Shown piece by piece: positions 1-8,658 of a stretch of 64,000 nucleotides of DNA. The notes under the pieces were generated by a model, which searched no databases, was not told where the DNA came from, and was given only the letters and a program-made list of their open reading frames with translations. The DNA lies in contig JBIKTR010000006.1 in NCBI GenBank assembly GCA_044348005.1, forward strand, positions 52,180-116,179, written 5' to 3'. This DNA is from JAJTHC01 sp044348005. Its GTDB lineage: Bacteria > Cyanobacteriota > Vampirovibrionia > Vampirovibrionales > JAJTHC01. The translations under genes were made by a program, and so were the position numbers. The first letter of the stretch is position 1. Every line of letters begins with the position of its first letter.

Positions 1-1514
1 AAGTGAAGCACCGCCACATCAAAGGCAGCATCAGGGAGCTGTTCTAAGGTATGCAACATATCGCCTTGTAAAACGGGCAAGCCCTTTTGCAACGCCTCTT
101 TCACCGAAGCTTCCTTTTGTTCCACCCCCCACAAAACGCCATGAGTCCCCTGCGACTTTAAAACCGCAAGTAAATCGCCGGTGCCACAGCCCAAATCCAA
201 CACCGAATCTTCGGGGTTTATCAGCCCCAGCAAGGGGGCCAAATCATCACGCACAGGCATCGGAGCCACAGACGTTGCAGAAGCTTCAGGCAGAAGAGAC
301 GGGTACAAAAAAGGCGCGATGATTTGGTTCAATTCAGCCGTGTCAATCAAAAAGGCGTCATGCCCCCATGGGGTGGAAAGCGTCACAGCGGTGGGGGGGG
401 TGTTGAGCGCCAGTAAGGCATCGACCAAGCGGTGCGTTTCCTTGGGCGGAAAAAGTCCATCCGTGTCATACGCCACAAACAAGCAGTCGGCTTCAACACG
501 CGCCATCGCCGTTTTTAAATCCCCTTCGCCCCACGCTTCCACTACATCAAAGGCGTCAAGAGCCTTACTTAAATACAAGTAACTATTGGCATCAAAGCGA
601 TTAACAAACTGTTGGCCCTGGTAATCCAAATACGATTCGACTTGAAACTCGGCTTGAAACGGGCGACTTTCAGCGGTGGCGTGGGCGGGCAACACCGCTT
701 GGCTTTCAATGAGAGAGCGCCCAAACTTTTGATCCAAACTATCTTCACTCACATAAGTCAGGTGCGCGAGCATCCGCGCGGTGGCCAGCCCCTGCCGTGG
801 TTCAGTGCCATGGCGTTGGTAAAGCCCTTGCTTCCATTGCGGATCATTCATAATGGCGTGTCGCCCCACGGCGTTAAAGGCAATGCCTTGCGTACTGTAG
901 CTGGCTCCACTGGCAATGACCACCAGCTTTTTGACTGCCTGAGGGTAACGAATGCCCCATTCAAGGGCTTGAAAGCCTCCCATGGAACCTCCCACCACGG
1001 CGTGCCACTGATTCACCTGCAGGGCCCGCATGACGGCGTGTTGGGCGTTGACCATGTCTGCAATCGTAATAGGCGGGAACTGCGTATCATAGGCTTCTTG
1101 GGTGCGGGGGTTAATAGATTCTGGGCCTGTAGAGCCGTTACACCCGCCTAGCACATGCGTACAGCAAATCGCATGGGTGTGGGGGTTAAACGCGTTTGCT
1201 TCGCCGACGAGATCATCCCACCAGCCGGCTTTTTTTTCGTTAGGTTGATGTCGCCCCGCGAGGTGAGCGTCGCCCGTGAGGGCATGGCAGACCAAAATGA
1301 CGTTGTCTTTTTCGGCATTAAGCTGACCGTACAGCTCTAATCGAATTTCAAAAGACGGCAACACCTCCCCACATTCAAGCGTCAACGGGGAATCAAAATG
1401 CACATGAAGGGGCGTGACGAGGCGTTGACTTTGCCACAACGCAAAGGCTTCGGCTTGATGAGCACCCAGCCACCTGAGAAGTTCTTGAGCAGAAATAGCA
1501 TGTCGCTGGGTCAA
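1..1514 (-). CDS. metX: Homoserine O-acetyltransferase fused to MetW methyltransferase-like domain (partial, runs off left edge)
   Basis: Read on the minus strand, one frame stays open from a TTG at 1514 to the window edge (about 504 residues). The first 390 or so residues are a MetX alpha/beta hydrolase: nucleophile motif GGSMGGFQALEW (Ser near 177), an Asp in the DGLFPP stretch and a His in GHDAFL near 385. MetX acylates homoserine for methionine synthesis. The same frame continues into a Rossmann methyltransferase-like domain with VLDLGCGTGDL (about 438-448), typical of MetW, usually a separate gene next to metX. A TAA lies five codons upstream of the TTG, and AAGGA sits 9 nt before it, so TTG is the likely start. 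It is last in the secY-adk-map series. The C-terminus is outside the window. Confidence 0.88.
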   Translation of the reverse strand, partial: MTQRHAISAQELLRWLGAHQAEAFALWQSQRLVTPLHVHFDSPLTLECGEVLPSFEIRLELYGQLNAEKDNVILVCHALTGDAHLAGRHQPNEKKAGWWDDLVGEANAFNPHTHAICCTHVLGGCNGSTGPESINPRTQEAYDTQFPPITIADMVNAQHAVMRALQVNQWHAVVGGSMGGFQALEWGIRYPQAVKKLVVIASGASYSTQGIAFNAVGRHAIMNDPQWKQGLYQRHGTEPRQGLATARMLAHLTYVSEDSLDQKFGRSLIESQAVLPAHATAESRPFQAEFQVESYLDYQGQQFVNRFDANSYLYLSKALDAFDVVEAWGEGDLKTAMARVEADCLFVAYDTDGLFPPKETHRLVDALLALNTPPTAVTLSTPWGHDAFLIDTAELNQIIAPFLYPSLLPEASATSVAPMPVRDDLAPLLGLINPEDSVLDLGCGTGDLLAVLKSQGTHGVLWGVEQKEASVKEALQKGLPVLQGDMLHTLEQLPDAAFDVAVLH

Positions 1515-1614
1515 GGGGGCGTTTCCTTACAATGGGTGATGTTTACTCAGGGTGAAACCACACTTGGGGAAAGATCCGTTTGACACAAAGCGAGCTAACA
1601 CCCCGTCTTTGAGG

Positions 1615-2400
1615 TTAGGCTTCATTCAAACGCGTTAAAATTTCCGGACCATTTTCAGTAATCGTAATCGTATGTTCATAATGGGCCGCAGGCTCTCCAT
1701 CAACGGTCACCACCGTCCAACCGTCTTCAAGTGTTTTAACTTTCGCCAGCCCACCAGTAAACATGGGTTCAATGGCCAAGCAATTGCCCACTTCTAGTAA
1801 AGGCCCTGGTTGTCCAGTGTCGTAATTATGAATAAAAGGTTCTTCATGAAGCTTATGCCCCACACTATGCCCGCCGTATTCACGCACCAGCCCAAAACCA
1901 TACGCGTCATTTGTGCGCTCTACCGCAGCAGAAATATCCTGAAGGTGATTGCCTGCAATGGCTTGAGCAATGGCATTCATCAAGGCTTCTTCCGTGCATT
2001 GCATGATCCGCTTCTTTTTTTCATCCACTTGGCCAATCGCCACAGTTAAAGCCGCATCCGCAATGAGGCCTTGAAAGGTGGCGCCTACATCCACTGAAAT
2101 AATGTCGCCTTCTTGCAACACCCGTTCTTGAGTCGGAAAACCATGCACGACTTCGTCATTGACAGAAGAGCAAATGGTAAAGGGAAACCCGTGATACCCC
2201 TTAAAGGTAGGCAAGGCCCCTTCTTTACGAATGAGTGCTTCAGCGGCTTGGTCAATCGCCAGGGTGTTGACGCCTTCTTGGGCCATTTCTCGCACCAACA
2301 AGTGAACACGAGCCACGATTTGCCCTGCTTTACGCATCAGTTTAAGGTCATGGCGCGACTTTTTACTGATTTTATTCGCACCTGTTAAGTGAATACCCAT
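1615..2400 (-). CDS. map: Methionine aminopeptidase, type I
   Basis: This 261-residue cytoplasmic metalloprotease removes the initiator methionine from new proteins. The five metal ligands of the family are visible: D104 (ISVDVGA), D115 (LIADAA), H178 (YGGHSVGH), E211 (AIEPMF) and E242 (HYEHT). The length is normal and the protein lacks the N-terminal zinc-binding extension of some type Ic enzymes. The ATG at 2400 has AAAGGA 7 nt upstream. It lies 33 bp after adk in the order secY-adk-map, as in many bacterial spc operons, and is followed 100 bp later by metXW, so it is probably co-transcribed from the promoter ahead of secY. Confidence 0.96.
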   Translation of the reverse strand: MGIHLTGANKISKKSRHDLKLMRKAGQIVARVHLLVREMAQEGVNTLAIDQAAEALIRKEGALPTFKGYHGFPFTICSSVNDEVVHGFPTQERVLQEGDIISVDVGATFQGLIADAALTVAIGQVDEKKKRIMQCTEEALMNAIAQAIAGNHLQDISAAVERTNDAYGFGLVREYGGHSVGHKLHEEPFIHNYDTGQPGPLLEVGNCLAIEPMFTGGLAKVKTLEDGWTVVTVDGEPAAHYEHTITITENGPEILTRLNEA

Positions 2401-2433
2401 GAAAGAGTCCTTTCCAAAGTAAAAAGAATGATA

Positions 2434-3165
2434 TTAGACCTTAAGCGCCGTATTGGGGAGCAAGGTGTGCATGAGTGCTTTTAATTCTTCCGTGACGGCT
2501 TCAACCGATTGGTTACCGTTTAAACGTTTCAATAAGCCTTTCGATTCAAAGGCGTGTAAAATAGGGAGGGTCTCTGCGTCAAAACCCGCCAAGCGGATTT
2601 TGACTTTTTCAGGCTGATCATCCACCCGATGTTCTAAATGCGTTCCCCCACAGGCGTCACAAACCCCAGCTTGCTTAGGGGCGTGACTAATTAGATTGTA
2701 AATCGCGCCACAATCGGCACAAATACGACGGTTCACGGCACGAGCTTCAATTTCGGCGTAAGGGACGTCCAAATAAATGGCGGCGCCAATTTGGGCACCC
2801 GTGTTTTGACACATCACTAGCAACGCGTCGGTCTGTTCCGCATTACGAGGGAAACCATCTAAAATAAAGGAAATCGGCGTTCCTGCTTGGTGAACGTTGG
2901 GCAACTGTTTTTCAATGCCCGCTTTTAAGGCATCAATTACTGTGTCAATGTCCACCAACAAGCCCCCTGCCAAGCGTTCTTGCACTTTACGGCCTAAAGG
3001 CGTGTCGTCTTTGGCAATGACCCTTAAAATGCTTCCCATATCAATACGGGGCATGCCATAGAGTTTGGCAAGCACACTGGTTTGTGTGCCTTTCCCCCCA
3101 TTGGGCGGGGCAATAAACGGGAAGAATAGGACATCAGACCAAGTGGCTGGAGTGGGTATGCTCAT
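2434..3165 (-). CDS. adk: Adenylate kinase, long zinc-LID form with variant P-loop
   Basis: A 243-residue nucleoside monophosphate kinase interconverting ATP + AMP and 2 ADP. LDGFPRN and the NRR segment before the LID match the family. The LID carries four cysteines (C149, C152, C169, C172) in two CxxC pairs, as in zinc-binding adenylate kinases. The P-loop reads APPNGGKGTQ (19-28) where GAPGAGKGTQ is usual, so the first glycine is Ala. Sequence before the P-loop is about 12 residues longer than usual. The ATG overlaps the secY stop (ATGA), suggesting translational coupling. Function is likely retained because the rest of the domain is intact. Confidence 0.93.
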   Translation of the reverse strand: MSIPTPATWSDVLFFPFIAPPNGGKGTQTSVLAKLYGMPRIDMGSILRVIAKDDTPLGRKVQERLAGGLLVDIDTVIDALKAGIEKQLPNVHQAGTPISFILDGFPRNAEQTDALLVMCQNTGAQIGAAIYLDVPYAEIEARAVNRRICADCGAIYNLISHAPKQAGVCDACGGTHLEHRVDDQPEKVKIRLAGFDAETLPILHAFESKGLLKRLNGNQSVEAVTEELKALMHTLLPNTALKV

Positions 3166-4532
3166 GATTTTAGGAATCCTTCATATTGTTTGGCCAATAA
3201 CTGTACTCGAATTTGATTGACGGTATCTAAGGCCACCCCGACCATAATAATCAAGGCAGTGGTGCCTAATCCAGCCAAGGTGCTAATGCCCGTCATGGAT
3301 GTTGAAGAGCTCGCAATTAAGGTAATCACCCCCAGCATAGACGCCCCAATAAACGTCAATTTTGAAATCAAGGCTTCGAGGTAGTCGCCTGTGGGGGAAC
3401 CGGGCTTCACCCCTGAAATGGCGTTGCCATGTTTACGCAAGTTTTCAGCAATTTGCTTGGGCTGAAGGCTTGGTACCAAGGTCACATAAAAGTAAGAAAA
3501 GAAGAGAATGAGGCCAAATTCAACAGCAATGTAAATAGGACTACTGGGGACCATCCATTTTTTGTACTGAAGCAAGGCGTCAAACAACAGGCCTGTGGGC
3601 TTGCTTTGCATCACAAAGTCCACAATCACACTGGGGAAACTCAATAGAATAAAGGTAAAAATCAAGGGCATCACCCCAGCTGGATTGAGCTTAAAGGGGA
3701 TGAACGAATCACCGCCTCCGTAGATTTTTCGACCCACTTGACGTCGGGCCTGCACAATATACACCTTATAAAAGGATTCCTGCAACAGCACGATTAAGGT
3801 AATGGTCAGCGCGTAAATCGCAAGCAGAACGCCTAGCCCTACCCATCGAGTCGGATCCGCTTGAAGAAGGGCCGCTGTTTTAGAAATATAGAAGGGCAAG
3901 GCGGAGATAATACCCACAAAAATAAGAATCGAACTACCGTTGCCAACCCCTCGTTCAGTAATCAGTTCGCTTAACCACACGCTAAATAAGGAACCCGCGG
4001 TCAGCGCTGTTAAAGCCGCGGGGAAAAACCACGCAGGATCCACCCCCGGCATCAGGATGCCCGCATTACTGGTAAACAAGCGAACCACCACAAAAGACTG
4101 TAGCAAGGCAATGCCGACAGAAGCGTATCGGGTGATTTGAGAAATCTGGCGTCGTCCGGCTTCGCCCCCGTCTTTTTGCAATTCTTCAAGCTTAGGAATC
4201 ACCGCCGTGAGTAACTGCATCACGATTGAAGCGGTGATATAAGGCCCAATCCCCAGCGCCATGACAGACAAGGACGCCAAGGCCCCACCCGAAAACATGT
4301 CCACCATCGCCAAAATAGGGTTATTGGCCCCTAACGCCTTAAGCGCTTCAGCGTTGACGCCCCACACGGGGATTTGAACACAAAAGCGAAAAATAGCCAA
4401 AGCAAAGAAGGTGAACCACAGGCGTTCTTTCATGCCTGAAGCCTGAATGGCATAAGCCAGCTCGCTCCATTTGGGGAGCTTAAAGTGTTTTTTTTCAAGG
4501 GGTAAATCAGTGGGGGCGTTGACGTCAGACAC
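3162..4532 (-). CDS. secY: Protein translocase subunit SecY
   Basis: The central membrane pore of the Sec translocon. About ten hydrophobic segments are visible, with family landmarks FCVQIPVWG near the N-terminus, GIGPYITASIVMQLL, and ERGVGNGSSILIF. The frame is open further to 4655, but a good minus-strand -10 (TATAAT, 4579-4584) lies inside that extension, so a GTG at 4532 is chosen here, giving 456 residues, close to E. coli SecY (443). The exact start is uncertain because only a weak AGAG precedes the GTG. It heads the leftward secY-adk-map-metXW group. rplO, its usual upstream neighbour, is absent, so this part of the spc operon has been separated. Confidence 0.95.
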   Translation of the reverse strand: MSDVNAPTDLPLEKKHFKLPKWSELAYAIQASGMKERLWFTFFALAIFRFCVQIPVWGVNAEALKALGANNPILAMVDMFSGGALASLSVMALGIGPYITASIVMQLLTAVIPKLEELQKDGGEAGRRQISQITRYASVGIALLQSFVVVRLFTSNAGILMPGVDPAWFFPAALTALTAGSLFSVWLSELITERGVGNGSSILIFVGIISALPFYISKTAALLQADPTRWVGLGVLLAIYALTITLIVLLQESFYKVYIVQARRQVGRKIYGGGDSFIPFKLNPAGVMPLIFTFILLSFPSVIVDFVMQSKPTGLLFDALLQYKKWMVPSSPIYIAVEFGLILFFSYFYVTLVPSLQPKQIAENLRKHGNAISGVKPGSPTGDYLEALISKLTFIGASMLGVITLIASSSTSMTGISTLAGLGTTALIIMVGVALDTVNQIRVQLLAKQYEGFLKS

Positions 4533-4578
4533 AAGCGGTACTCTTTTCAAAACATAATGCCACAAGTTGAATACTTTT

Positions 4579-4605
4579 ATTATACACCAAAAACAATGAA
4601 ACAAC
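4579..4605 (-). promoter_or_regulatory. Probable sigma-70-type promoter for the secY-adk-map-metXW operon
   Basis: On the minus strand a perfect TATAAT (4584 down to 4579) is preceded by TG. The -35 is poor: TTGTTT only 14 bp upstream, or a weaker GACGTT at 18 bp. A transcript would begin near 4572, leaving about 40 nt before the GTG proposed for secY. Confidence 0.5.
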
Positions 4606-5072
4606 GTCGTGTATGGTTTTGCATAATTATGAAGATGTTCGAGGGGGCTTGTCAATTATGGGAAAGTTTGTCACAATAACAACATAGCCTCGGGTGTGGC
4701 GTTCAATAGTTTGGACTCTACATTGATGAACCTCGGGAGCCTGACGACGTCTGTGTCAACGTAGACCAACACCCCTTTTGATAGAGGCGGTTGAGACTTT
4801 CTCACGGTTGGAAACAGCGATCCAGCTTAAGGCACCCACCTGTTGTTTTTACAGGGGTCTCCAAACTCTGGGTCACACCGCAAAACGAGGCTATATTTTT
4901 TAGAACTCACAGAAAAAGTCCCATTCGGCGAATCTTCTGTGCACGAAGCGTGAGTGATTGCAAGCAATCAACAAAACAAGCCGTTTGTTCGTTATGTACG
5001 TCTATGTACACGCCTCACAAGCCGTTTGTTTTTCCTTGAATCTTCATCCGACTTGAACCTTTTCTGTAAGTT
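4606..5072. other. Intergenic region with an interspersed repeat
   Basis: No convincing gene is seen. The right half holds copy A of the interspersed repeat family. The left half (4606-4880) shows no recognisable structure. Confidence 0.6.
4895..5056 (+). repeat. Interspersed repeat family, copy A
   Basis: About 150 bp containing, in order, CATTCGGCGAA, CGAAGCGTGAGT, a segment around GTACGTCTATGTACAC, and CACAAGCCGTTTGTTTTTCCT with a following GAATCTTCAT and GACTT. The same blocks, in the same order, occur inverted at 47228-47356. Part is also present at 29384-29452. CAAGCCGTTTGTT appears twice inside the copy. No ORF is conserved, so it resembles a non-autonomous (MITE-like) repeat. Confidence 0.75.
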
Positions 5073-5276
5073 CTAAATTTTCACATCGAGGGGCGTTCGA
5101 CGGCGTTTTGTGGGGGCATTTACCGCTGAATAGCGAGCCATGCGTTTGAAATCTAGGACGTTCTTGGGGTAAAGAGCCATTGCCCATAGCAATTGCCCCG
5201 TTTGTTCAAACAAGAGTTTAACAGGGTTGTTGTACCACAGGCATCGTTTAAAGGCGTAATACCAATCATGATTCAT
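5073..5276 (-). CDS. Small basic hypothetical protein
   Basis: A 67-residue protein, rich in aromatic residues at its start (HDWYYAFKRCLWYNN) and basic at the end (TKRRRTPLDVKI). It is not recognised. The ATG at 5276 overlaps the 3' end of the upstream membrane-protein gene by 11 nt and has AGGAG 11 nt upstream, which supports it as a real coupled gene. Nothing else indicates function. Confidence 0.45.
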   Translation of the reverse strand: MNHDWYYAFKRCLWYNNPVKLLFEQTGQLLWAMALYPKNVLDFKRMARYSAVNAPTKRRRTPLDVKI

Positions 5277-5892
5277 GGGTGGGGGACTCCTGCTTGAACT
5301 GTTGGGGGTCGACGCTTAAGCCTTGCAAGCAGGGGATCGCCTCTTTGAGGCGTTGAAAATCGGCGTGGGTGATGGCGTCTTTTTTGAGGAAAATCCATTC
5401 TGGGCCAACCCCTTGTAGTTGTTGTAATAAAATAAAGTTTGAAACATTTTGACAGTGACTAAAGGCCGAAAAGGGAATGACTGTGGCCCCTTTAAACACG
5501 TTGTAAGAAACGGTATGGAGATAGGTATTTTCTAGACAAAGATCAAAATCCAATACATAGGATCTCAAATCAATTTTGATGGGTTTAGTCGTTTTCTTCT
5601 TAATGAAAAAAGAAAGAAAATCTAGAACGAGAAACAACCCCGCAACCCCAGAAAGAATTAGCATGAGCGGTGCTTGCACAACAGGTTGCATGAATTGTAA
5701 AAAATCGGTAGGTAGTTGAAGAAGGGGAAGCCCCATGTTCAGCAAGGCCTGTGTAGTCATCAGTACCACAAAAGCAAAAAACACTTTTTTAAGTGGGGTG
5801 AAGGCGTACTTTAATTCCAACACTTTTAGAGTATCAATAAGATCGTGTAGCACTTCATCGCAAATTTCAATATGTTGAGAAATAACCGTCAT
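5266..5892 (-). CDS. Hypothetical membrane protein with two transmembrane segments
   Basis: A 208-residue protein with two hydrophobic stretches (about 37-58 and 75-97), followed by KKK and a soluble C-terminal half of about 110 residues. It is not recognised as a known family. The C-terminal part looks like a small folded domain. The ATG has AGGAA 8 nt upstream. It lies 9 bp after the glycine-rich gene and overlaps the 67-residue gene, so the three are probably one transcription unit. Confidence 0.6.
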   Translation of the reverse strand: MTVISQHIEICDEVLHDLIDTLKVLELKYAFTPLKKVFFAFVVLMTTQALLNMGLPLLQLPTDFLQFMQPVVQAPLMLILSGVAGLFLVLDFLSFFIKKKTTKPIKIDLRSYVLDFDLCLENTYLHTVSYNVFKGATVIPFSAFSHCQNVSNFILLQQLQGVGPEWIFLKKDAITHADFQRLKEAIPCLQGLSVDPQQFKQESPTHES

Positions 5893-5901
5893 GGGCGCTT
5901 C

Positions 5902-6855
5902 CTATATATTGTCTAACGCTTTTTTGTCTTCTTCGTAAGCGTCTTTAAGCTGTTTTTTGAGCAAGCTCGTTTGAGCTGAAATCATTTTCTTGGTGACGTC
6001 TAGGTGACTCAGTTTTTCTTCAAGCACGGTGTCCGCATTCGCCAAAACCCGTTGATTCGTTTGCTGAAAGCCATTTAAAATCGCCCCTGAAATACCGTTT
6101 AACACACCACCTGCGGCCACACCCGCCAAGCCCACGGGCCCAAACAACGGCCCAAGGGTCGTCAACAAGCCCCCGATGCCTGACAACGCGGATGCAGTGG
6201 GCATCAACCAGTTACGCCCCAAGCCCAAGCCTGACGCCAAGCCTGCCCCCGTGGCTGCAAGCCCTCCGCCTGAACCGATGCCACCAAAACTATTGCTAAA
6301 GCTCGCCCCACCTACGACTTCACCCCCCGCCACCGAAGCCGCCGCCCCACCGATGAACGCCTCTTCAGGGAAGTCTACATCCCCAATGCCCGTAAAGTCA
6401 AAGCCCCCACTGCCAATGCCTAAACGGCTAAATTCGCTTAAGGCGCCCAAACTATTGGCGTAATTTTGAAGACTGCCGTAGTTCCCATAGTTAATCGAAG
6501 CGGCTCCGCCCGTGGTGGGTAGCCCGCTAGATTGAGCCCAAGGCGCTAAGCCAAAGGACGCCTGCCCCCCCGGTACAATGCCTGTGCCTCCGCTAAAGGG
6601 GGCGTAAAAATTAGTCCCCGGTATGGAAATAGCTTGTGAACCTAAAATAGGTGAAAACGCGGGCGAACCGAAGGTTCTGGCAATGTTCATTAAAAATCCG
6701 CTAAAGGCCCCTAGTCCACTTCCGCCTAGGGCGTTTCCCGCCACGGCGTGGCTGCGAATGGCGTCCCATGTTTCGTAGGTTTCGGTGTTTAAGGCGTCGC
6801 TGACTTTGCCGTAACGCATTAAAATGGTTTGGATTGAATCATTTTTGTAGGTCAC
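5902..6855 (-). CDS. Glycine/alanine-rich hypothetical protein
   Basis: A 317-residue protein. Residues 40-270 are rich in Gly, Ala, Ser and Leu, including a long hydrophobic glycine-rich stretch (about 215-265) that could span or insert in a membrane. The last 45 residues form a charged predicted coiled coil (EEKLSHLDVTKKMISAQTSL and onwards). There is no signal peptide. The start is GTG at 6855 with GGAG 8 nt upstream. No known family is recognised. The pattern of glycine-rich hydrophobic centre plus C-terminal coiled coil recalls secreted translocator-like proteins, but that is only a resemblance. Confidence 0.55.
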   Translation of the reverse strand: MTYKNDSIQTILMRYGKVSDALNTETYETWDAIRSHAVAGNALGGSGLGAFSGFLMNIARTFGSPAFSPILGSQAISIPGTNFYAPFSGGTGIVPGGQASFGLAPWAQSSGLPTTGGAASINYGNYGSLQNYANSLGALSEFSRLGIGSGGFDFTGIGDVDFPEEAFIGGAAASVAGGEVVGGASFSNSFGGIGSGGGLAATGAGLASGLGLGRNWLMPTASALSGIGGLLTTLGPLFGPVGLAGVAAGGVLNGISGAILNGFQQTNQRVLANADTVLEEKLSHLDVTKKMISAQTSLLKKQLKDAYEEDKKALDNI

Positions 6856-6877
6856 GGAAAGAACTCCATAAGTTTAA

Positions 6878-6905
6878 GGATATAAATGTAGGGATATAAA
6901 TGTAG
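6878..6905. repeat. Perfect 14-bp tandem duplication
   Basis: GGATATAAATGTAG occurs twice head to tail, between the glycine-rich gene and the coiled-coil gene. On the minus strand it lies about 25-50 nt before the GTG of the glycine-rich gene, so it may be a duplicated leader or operator site. Confidence 0.6.
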
Positions 6906-6947
6906 GGACTGACTTCAAAAGGTTAAAAAACAAGGCGTCCAAAGACT

Positions 6948-7274
6948 TTAGTCTTCTTTAAATAGGTTTTTGGCGCGGTCGTCAACAATTTTCTTCAAGC
7001 TTTCAAGTTCGGCTGAAATAGCCTTGTAATAGGTATCTAAACGAGTTTGCTGAAGGGTCAATGATTTTTCGATGTTGACAATCGACTGCAACTTGAGGTT
7101 TAACTTCAAGGAATCGTCTGAATTGGGATCCAAATTACTGCCTAGGTTAAACAATTCGTTGGTTTGATTGGTGAGCCGGAGGCGTTCGTTGGCGATTTGT
7201 TGACTGGTCATTTCAACGTCAATTTTTTGAGCTTGAAGCGACACATAACGCCCCTGCGTTGCGGAAAGTCCCAT
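6948..7274 (-). CDS. Small coiled-coil hypothetical protein (MGLSATQGRY type)
   Basis: A 108-residue, mostly helical protein with heptad-like spacing. It starts MGLSATQGRYVSLQAQKIDV and contains MTSQQIANERLRLTNQTNEL. From memory, small proteins with this kind of opening (MGxxAxQxRxLxLTAR) are frequent in Melainabacteria-related genomes, but their role is not known to me. The ATG is preceded by GGGGGAT. It lies 92 bp upstream of the glycine-rich gene in the same direction and may share its transcript. Confidence 0.6.
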   Translation of the reverse strand: MGLSATQGRYVSLQAQKIDVEMTSQQIANERLRLTNQTNELFNLGSNLDPNSDDSLKLNLKLQSIVNIEKSLTLQQTRLDTYYKAISAELESLKKIVDDRAKNLFKED

Positions 7275-7361
7275 GAGGAATCCCCCTTTTCTATACGGTT
7301 GTTTGTGGTGTGATTGAGTACAAAGGCTTTTTTAAAAGAATCTGAAAAAGTCTATTTTGCC

Positions 7362-7465
7362 TTGTCCCTCTTCCCTTAGGGAAGAGGCTAGGAGGAGGGA
7401 CTCACCAGCATGAACTGGACATCTCGAATCCCTCACCCCAACCCTCTCCCTAAGGGAGAGGGGGT
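7362..7465. repeat. Bipartite REP-like palindromic element
   Basis: Two near-perfect palindromes (7367-7387, arms CCTCTTCCC/GGGAAGAGG; 7442-7462, arms CCCTCTCCC/GGGAGAGGG) flank about 54 bp containing GGAGGAGGGACT and CCCTCACCCCAA. The same arrangement occurs inside metH at 50640-50800. Confidence 0.8.
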
Positions 7466-7470
7466 AAAGA

Positions 7471-7493
7471 AACTTTCGCAGAGCTTTCTATAG
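7471..7493 (+). repeat. Fragment of the interspersed repeat family
   Basis: AACTTTCGCAGAGCTTTC followed by TATAG matches, with one difference, the end of copy C near 47349-47371. It abuts the bipartite palindromic element. Confidence 0.5.
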
Positions 7494-7813
7494 CCTTTGC
7501 TTTTGTTTCGACCTGCTTTGCTCTTCCGCAAAGCCCCCTCCTCTATTTGAAGGACGCGATAAGAAAGACTTTACCAAAACGCACGGTATATCGTAAGATG
7601 TACATAGAAAGATTAAGATGAACGCAACCCTGTGTTCATCTTTTGAAAGTGAATGAGTGAATGAGTGAATCTTAAGAAGGACGAGGCTAACGTTTACCCA
7701 GTGTTAAGCTCGTCAAGAAATCAATAACTTAGAGGGGTCACCCCCTTGTTGTGAAGTCCATAATGTAAATGCATTTGTAAATAAATTTGTGTAATGAATA
7801 GGAACGGTCTAAA

Positions 7814-8152
7814 ATGAATCATCGTCTTTCCCCTCAGCGCCTGTCTCGTCAAGCGGATCCCGCGTTTTTTCAAGGGTTTTCGGCTACTATGAATCTTCAA
7901 ACGGCGAAACGCCCTAGCGCCCAGCGCAACACGCTGAATCGTCGTCGTCGAGCCATGGTATTGCTTTCAGAATGTGGGGTGTTTTTGGGCTTGTTGGTGT
8001 GTGTGGTGTATTTGGCGTCAATGTGGTCGGTGTTGAATCCCTTTACAGGGGTGTTGGAAGCGATGAAGCGTCCCCCCACGGCGGTGCAGGCGTCGTTACT
8101 GGCGGAAGGCAAAACCGCCGCCGTATTTATGGACGTGCATGTCCCTGAGTAG
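7814..8152 (+). CDS. Small single-pass membrane protein, hypothetical
   Basis: A 112-residue protein with a basic N-terminal half (NTLNRRRRAM) followed by one hydrophobic segment (about 48-69), so it is probably anchored with the N-terminus inside. No family is recognised. The ATG at 7814 has AGGAA about 9 nt upstream. Its last 26 bp overlap the convergent 8127-8522 gene. An antisense ORF at 7897-8112 was judged a shadow. Confidence 0.45.
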   Translation: MNHRLSPQRLSRQADPAFFQGFSATMNLQTAKRPSAQRNTLNRRRRAMVLLSECGVFLGLLVCVVYLASMWSVLNPFTGVLEAMKRPPTAVQASLLAEGKTAAVFMDVHVPE

Positions 8153-8522
8153 GTTGATTAGGTAGTTTTGTAAGTTGAACAGAGGCTCTCCCCTTGAACG
8201 AGTTTAGGGCTTGTTGCCAATTTTCAGGATCACACAGTGTCGATAGAAATGTTCTAAGCTGCTCAAGACTTTCAGGTGCATGAGGTAAACTTACCGACAT
8301 TCTAAAATCATCTTTTACAATAAATAAGAACGTACCGTTTAAAGACATTGAGTCAAAACCAAATAATTCTTCTAAGGCTGTTCTTTCTGAAGAAGTAATT
8401 CTAAGCGTGTCGACTGCCGAAGCTACCCCCCCCCCCTCGCGCTGTGATGCGACAGGTATAGCAGGCTTTTGCACGGACGGGTTCATAGAGGGCACCGAAA
8501 ATAGAGGGGTAGAAAGACGCAC
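8127..8522 (-). CDS. Hypothetical protein, 131 residues
   Basis: The first 40 residues are low-complexity (proline, serine, glycine). The rest looks like a small folded domain with a central strand pair (NGTFLFIVKDDFRMSVSL). It is not recognised. The start is GTG at 8522 with AAAGGA 10 nt upstream. Base use shifts within the gene: GC-rich at the 5' end, AT-rich in the middle. The 143-residue protein at 26747 has a similar contrast. Confidence 0.5.
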   Translation of the reverse strand: MRLSTPLFSVPSMNPSVQKPAIPVASQREGGGVASAVDTLRITSSERTALEELFGFDSMSLNGTFLFIVKDDFRMSVSLPHAPESLEQLRTFLSTLCDPENWQQALNSFKGRASVQLTKLPNQPTQGHARP

Positions 8523-8658
8523 GACAGATAAATCCTTTATTTATAGTTCAAACCAACACAAAACGGGGACGAGCCACATAAGCTTCAAAACGTATTATAT
8601 CGAAAAAAGATGCCTTGTAAAGAAATTGTTACGCTACACGCGCGAATGTTTACTCACA

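Larger units (their letters stand above)
7275..7813. other. Intergenic region with palindromic repeats
   Basis: No gene is seen. It holds a bipartite palindromic element (7362-7465), a piece of the interspersed repeat (7471-7493), and an 8-bp motif GAATGAGT repeated nearly three times at 7649-7670. The stretch before 7814 may hold the promoter of the next gene, but no clear -35/-10 pair was found. Confidence 0.6.

Noticed and set aside
181..1583. Several plus-strand ORFs across the left end
   Set aside because: The minus strand carries one continuous MetX-MetW frame with catalytic motifs; the plus ORFs are its shadows.
4533..4655. Longer SecY N-terminus starting at 4655
   Set aside because: It would include the probable promoter -10 box and a segment unlike SecY; the GTG at 4532 gives a normal length.
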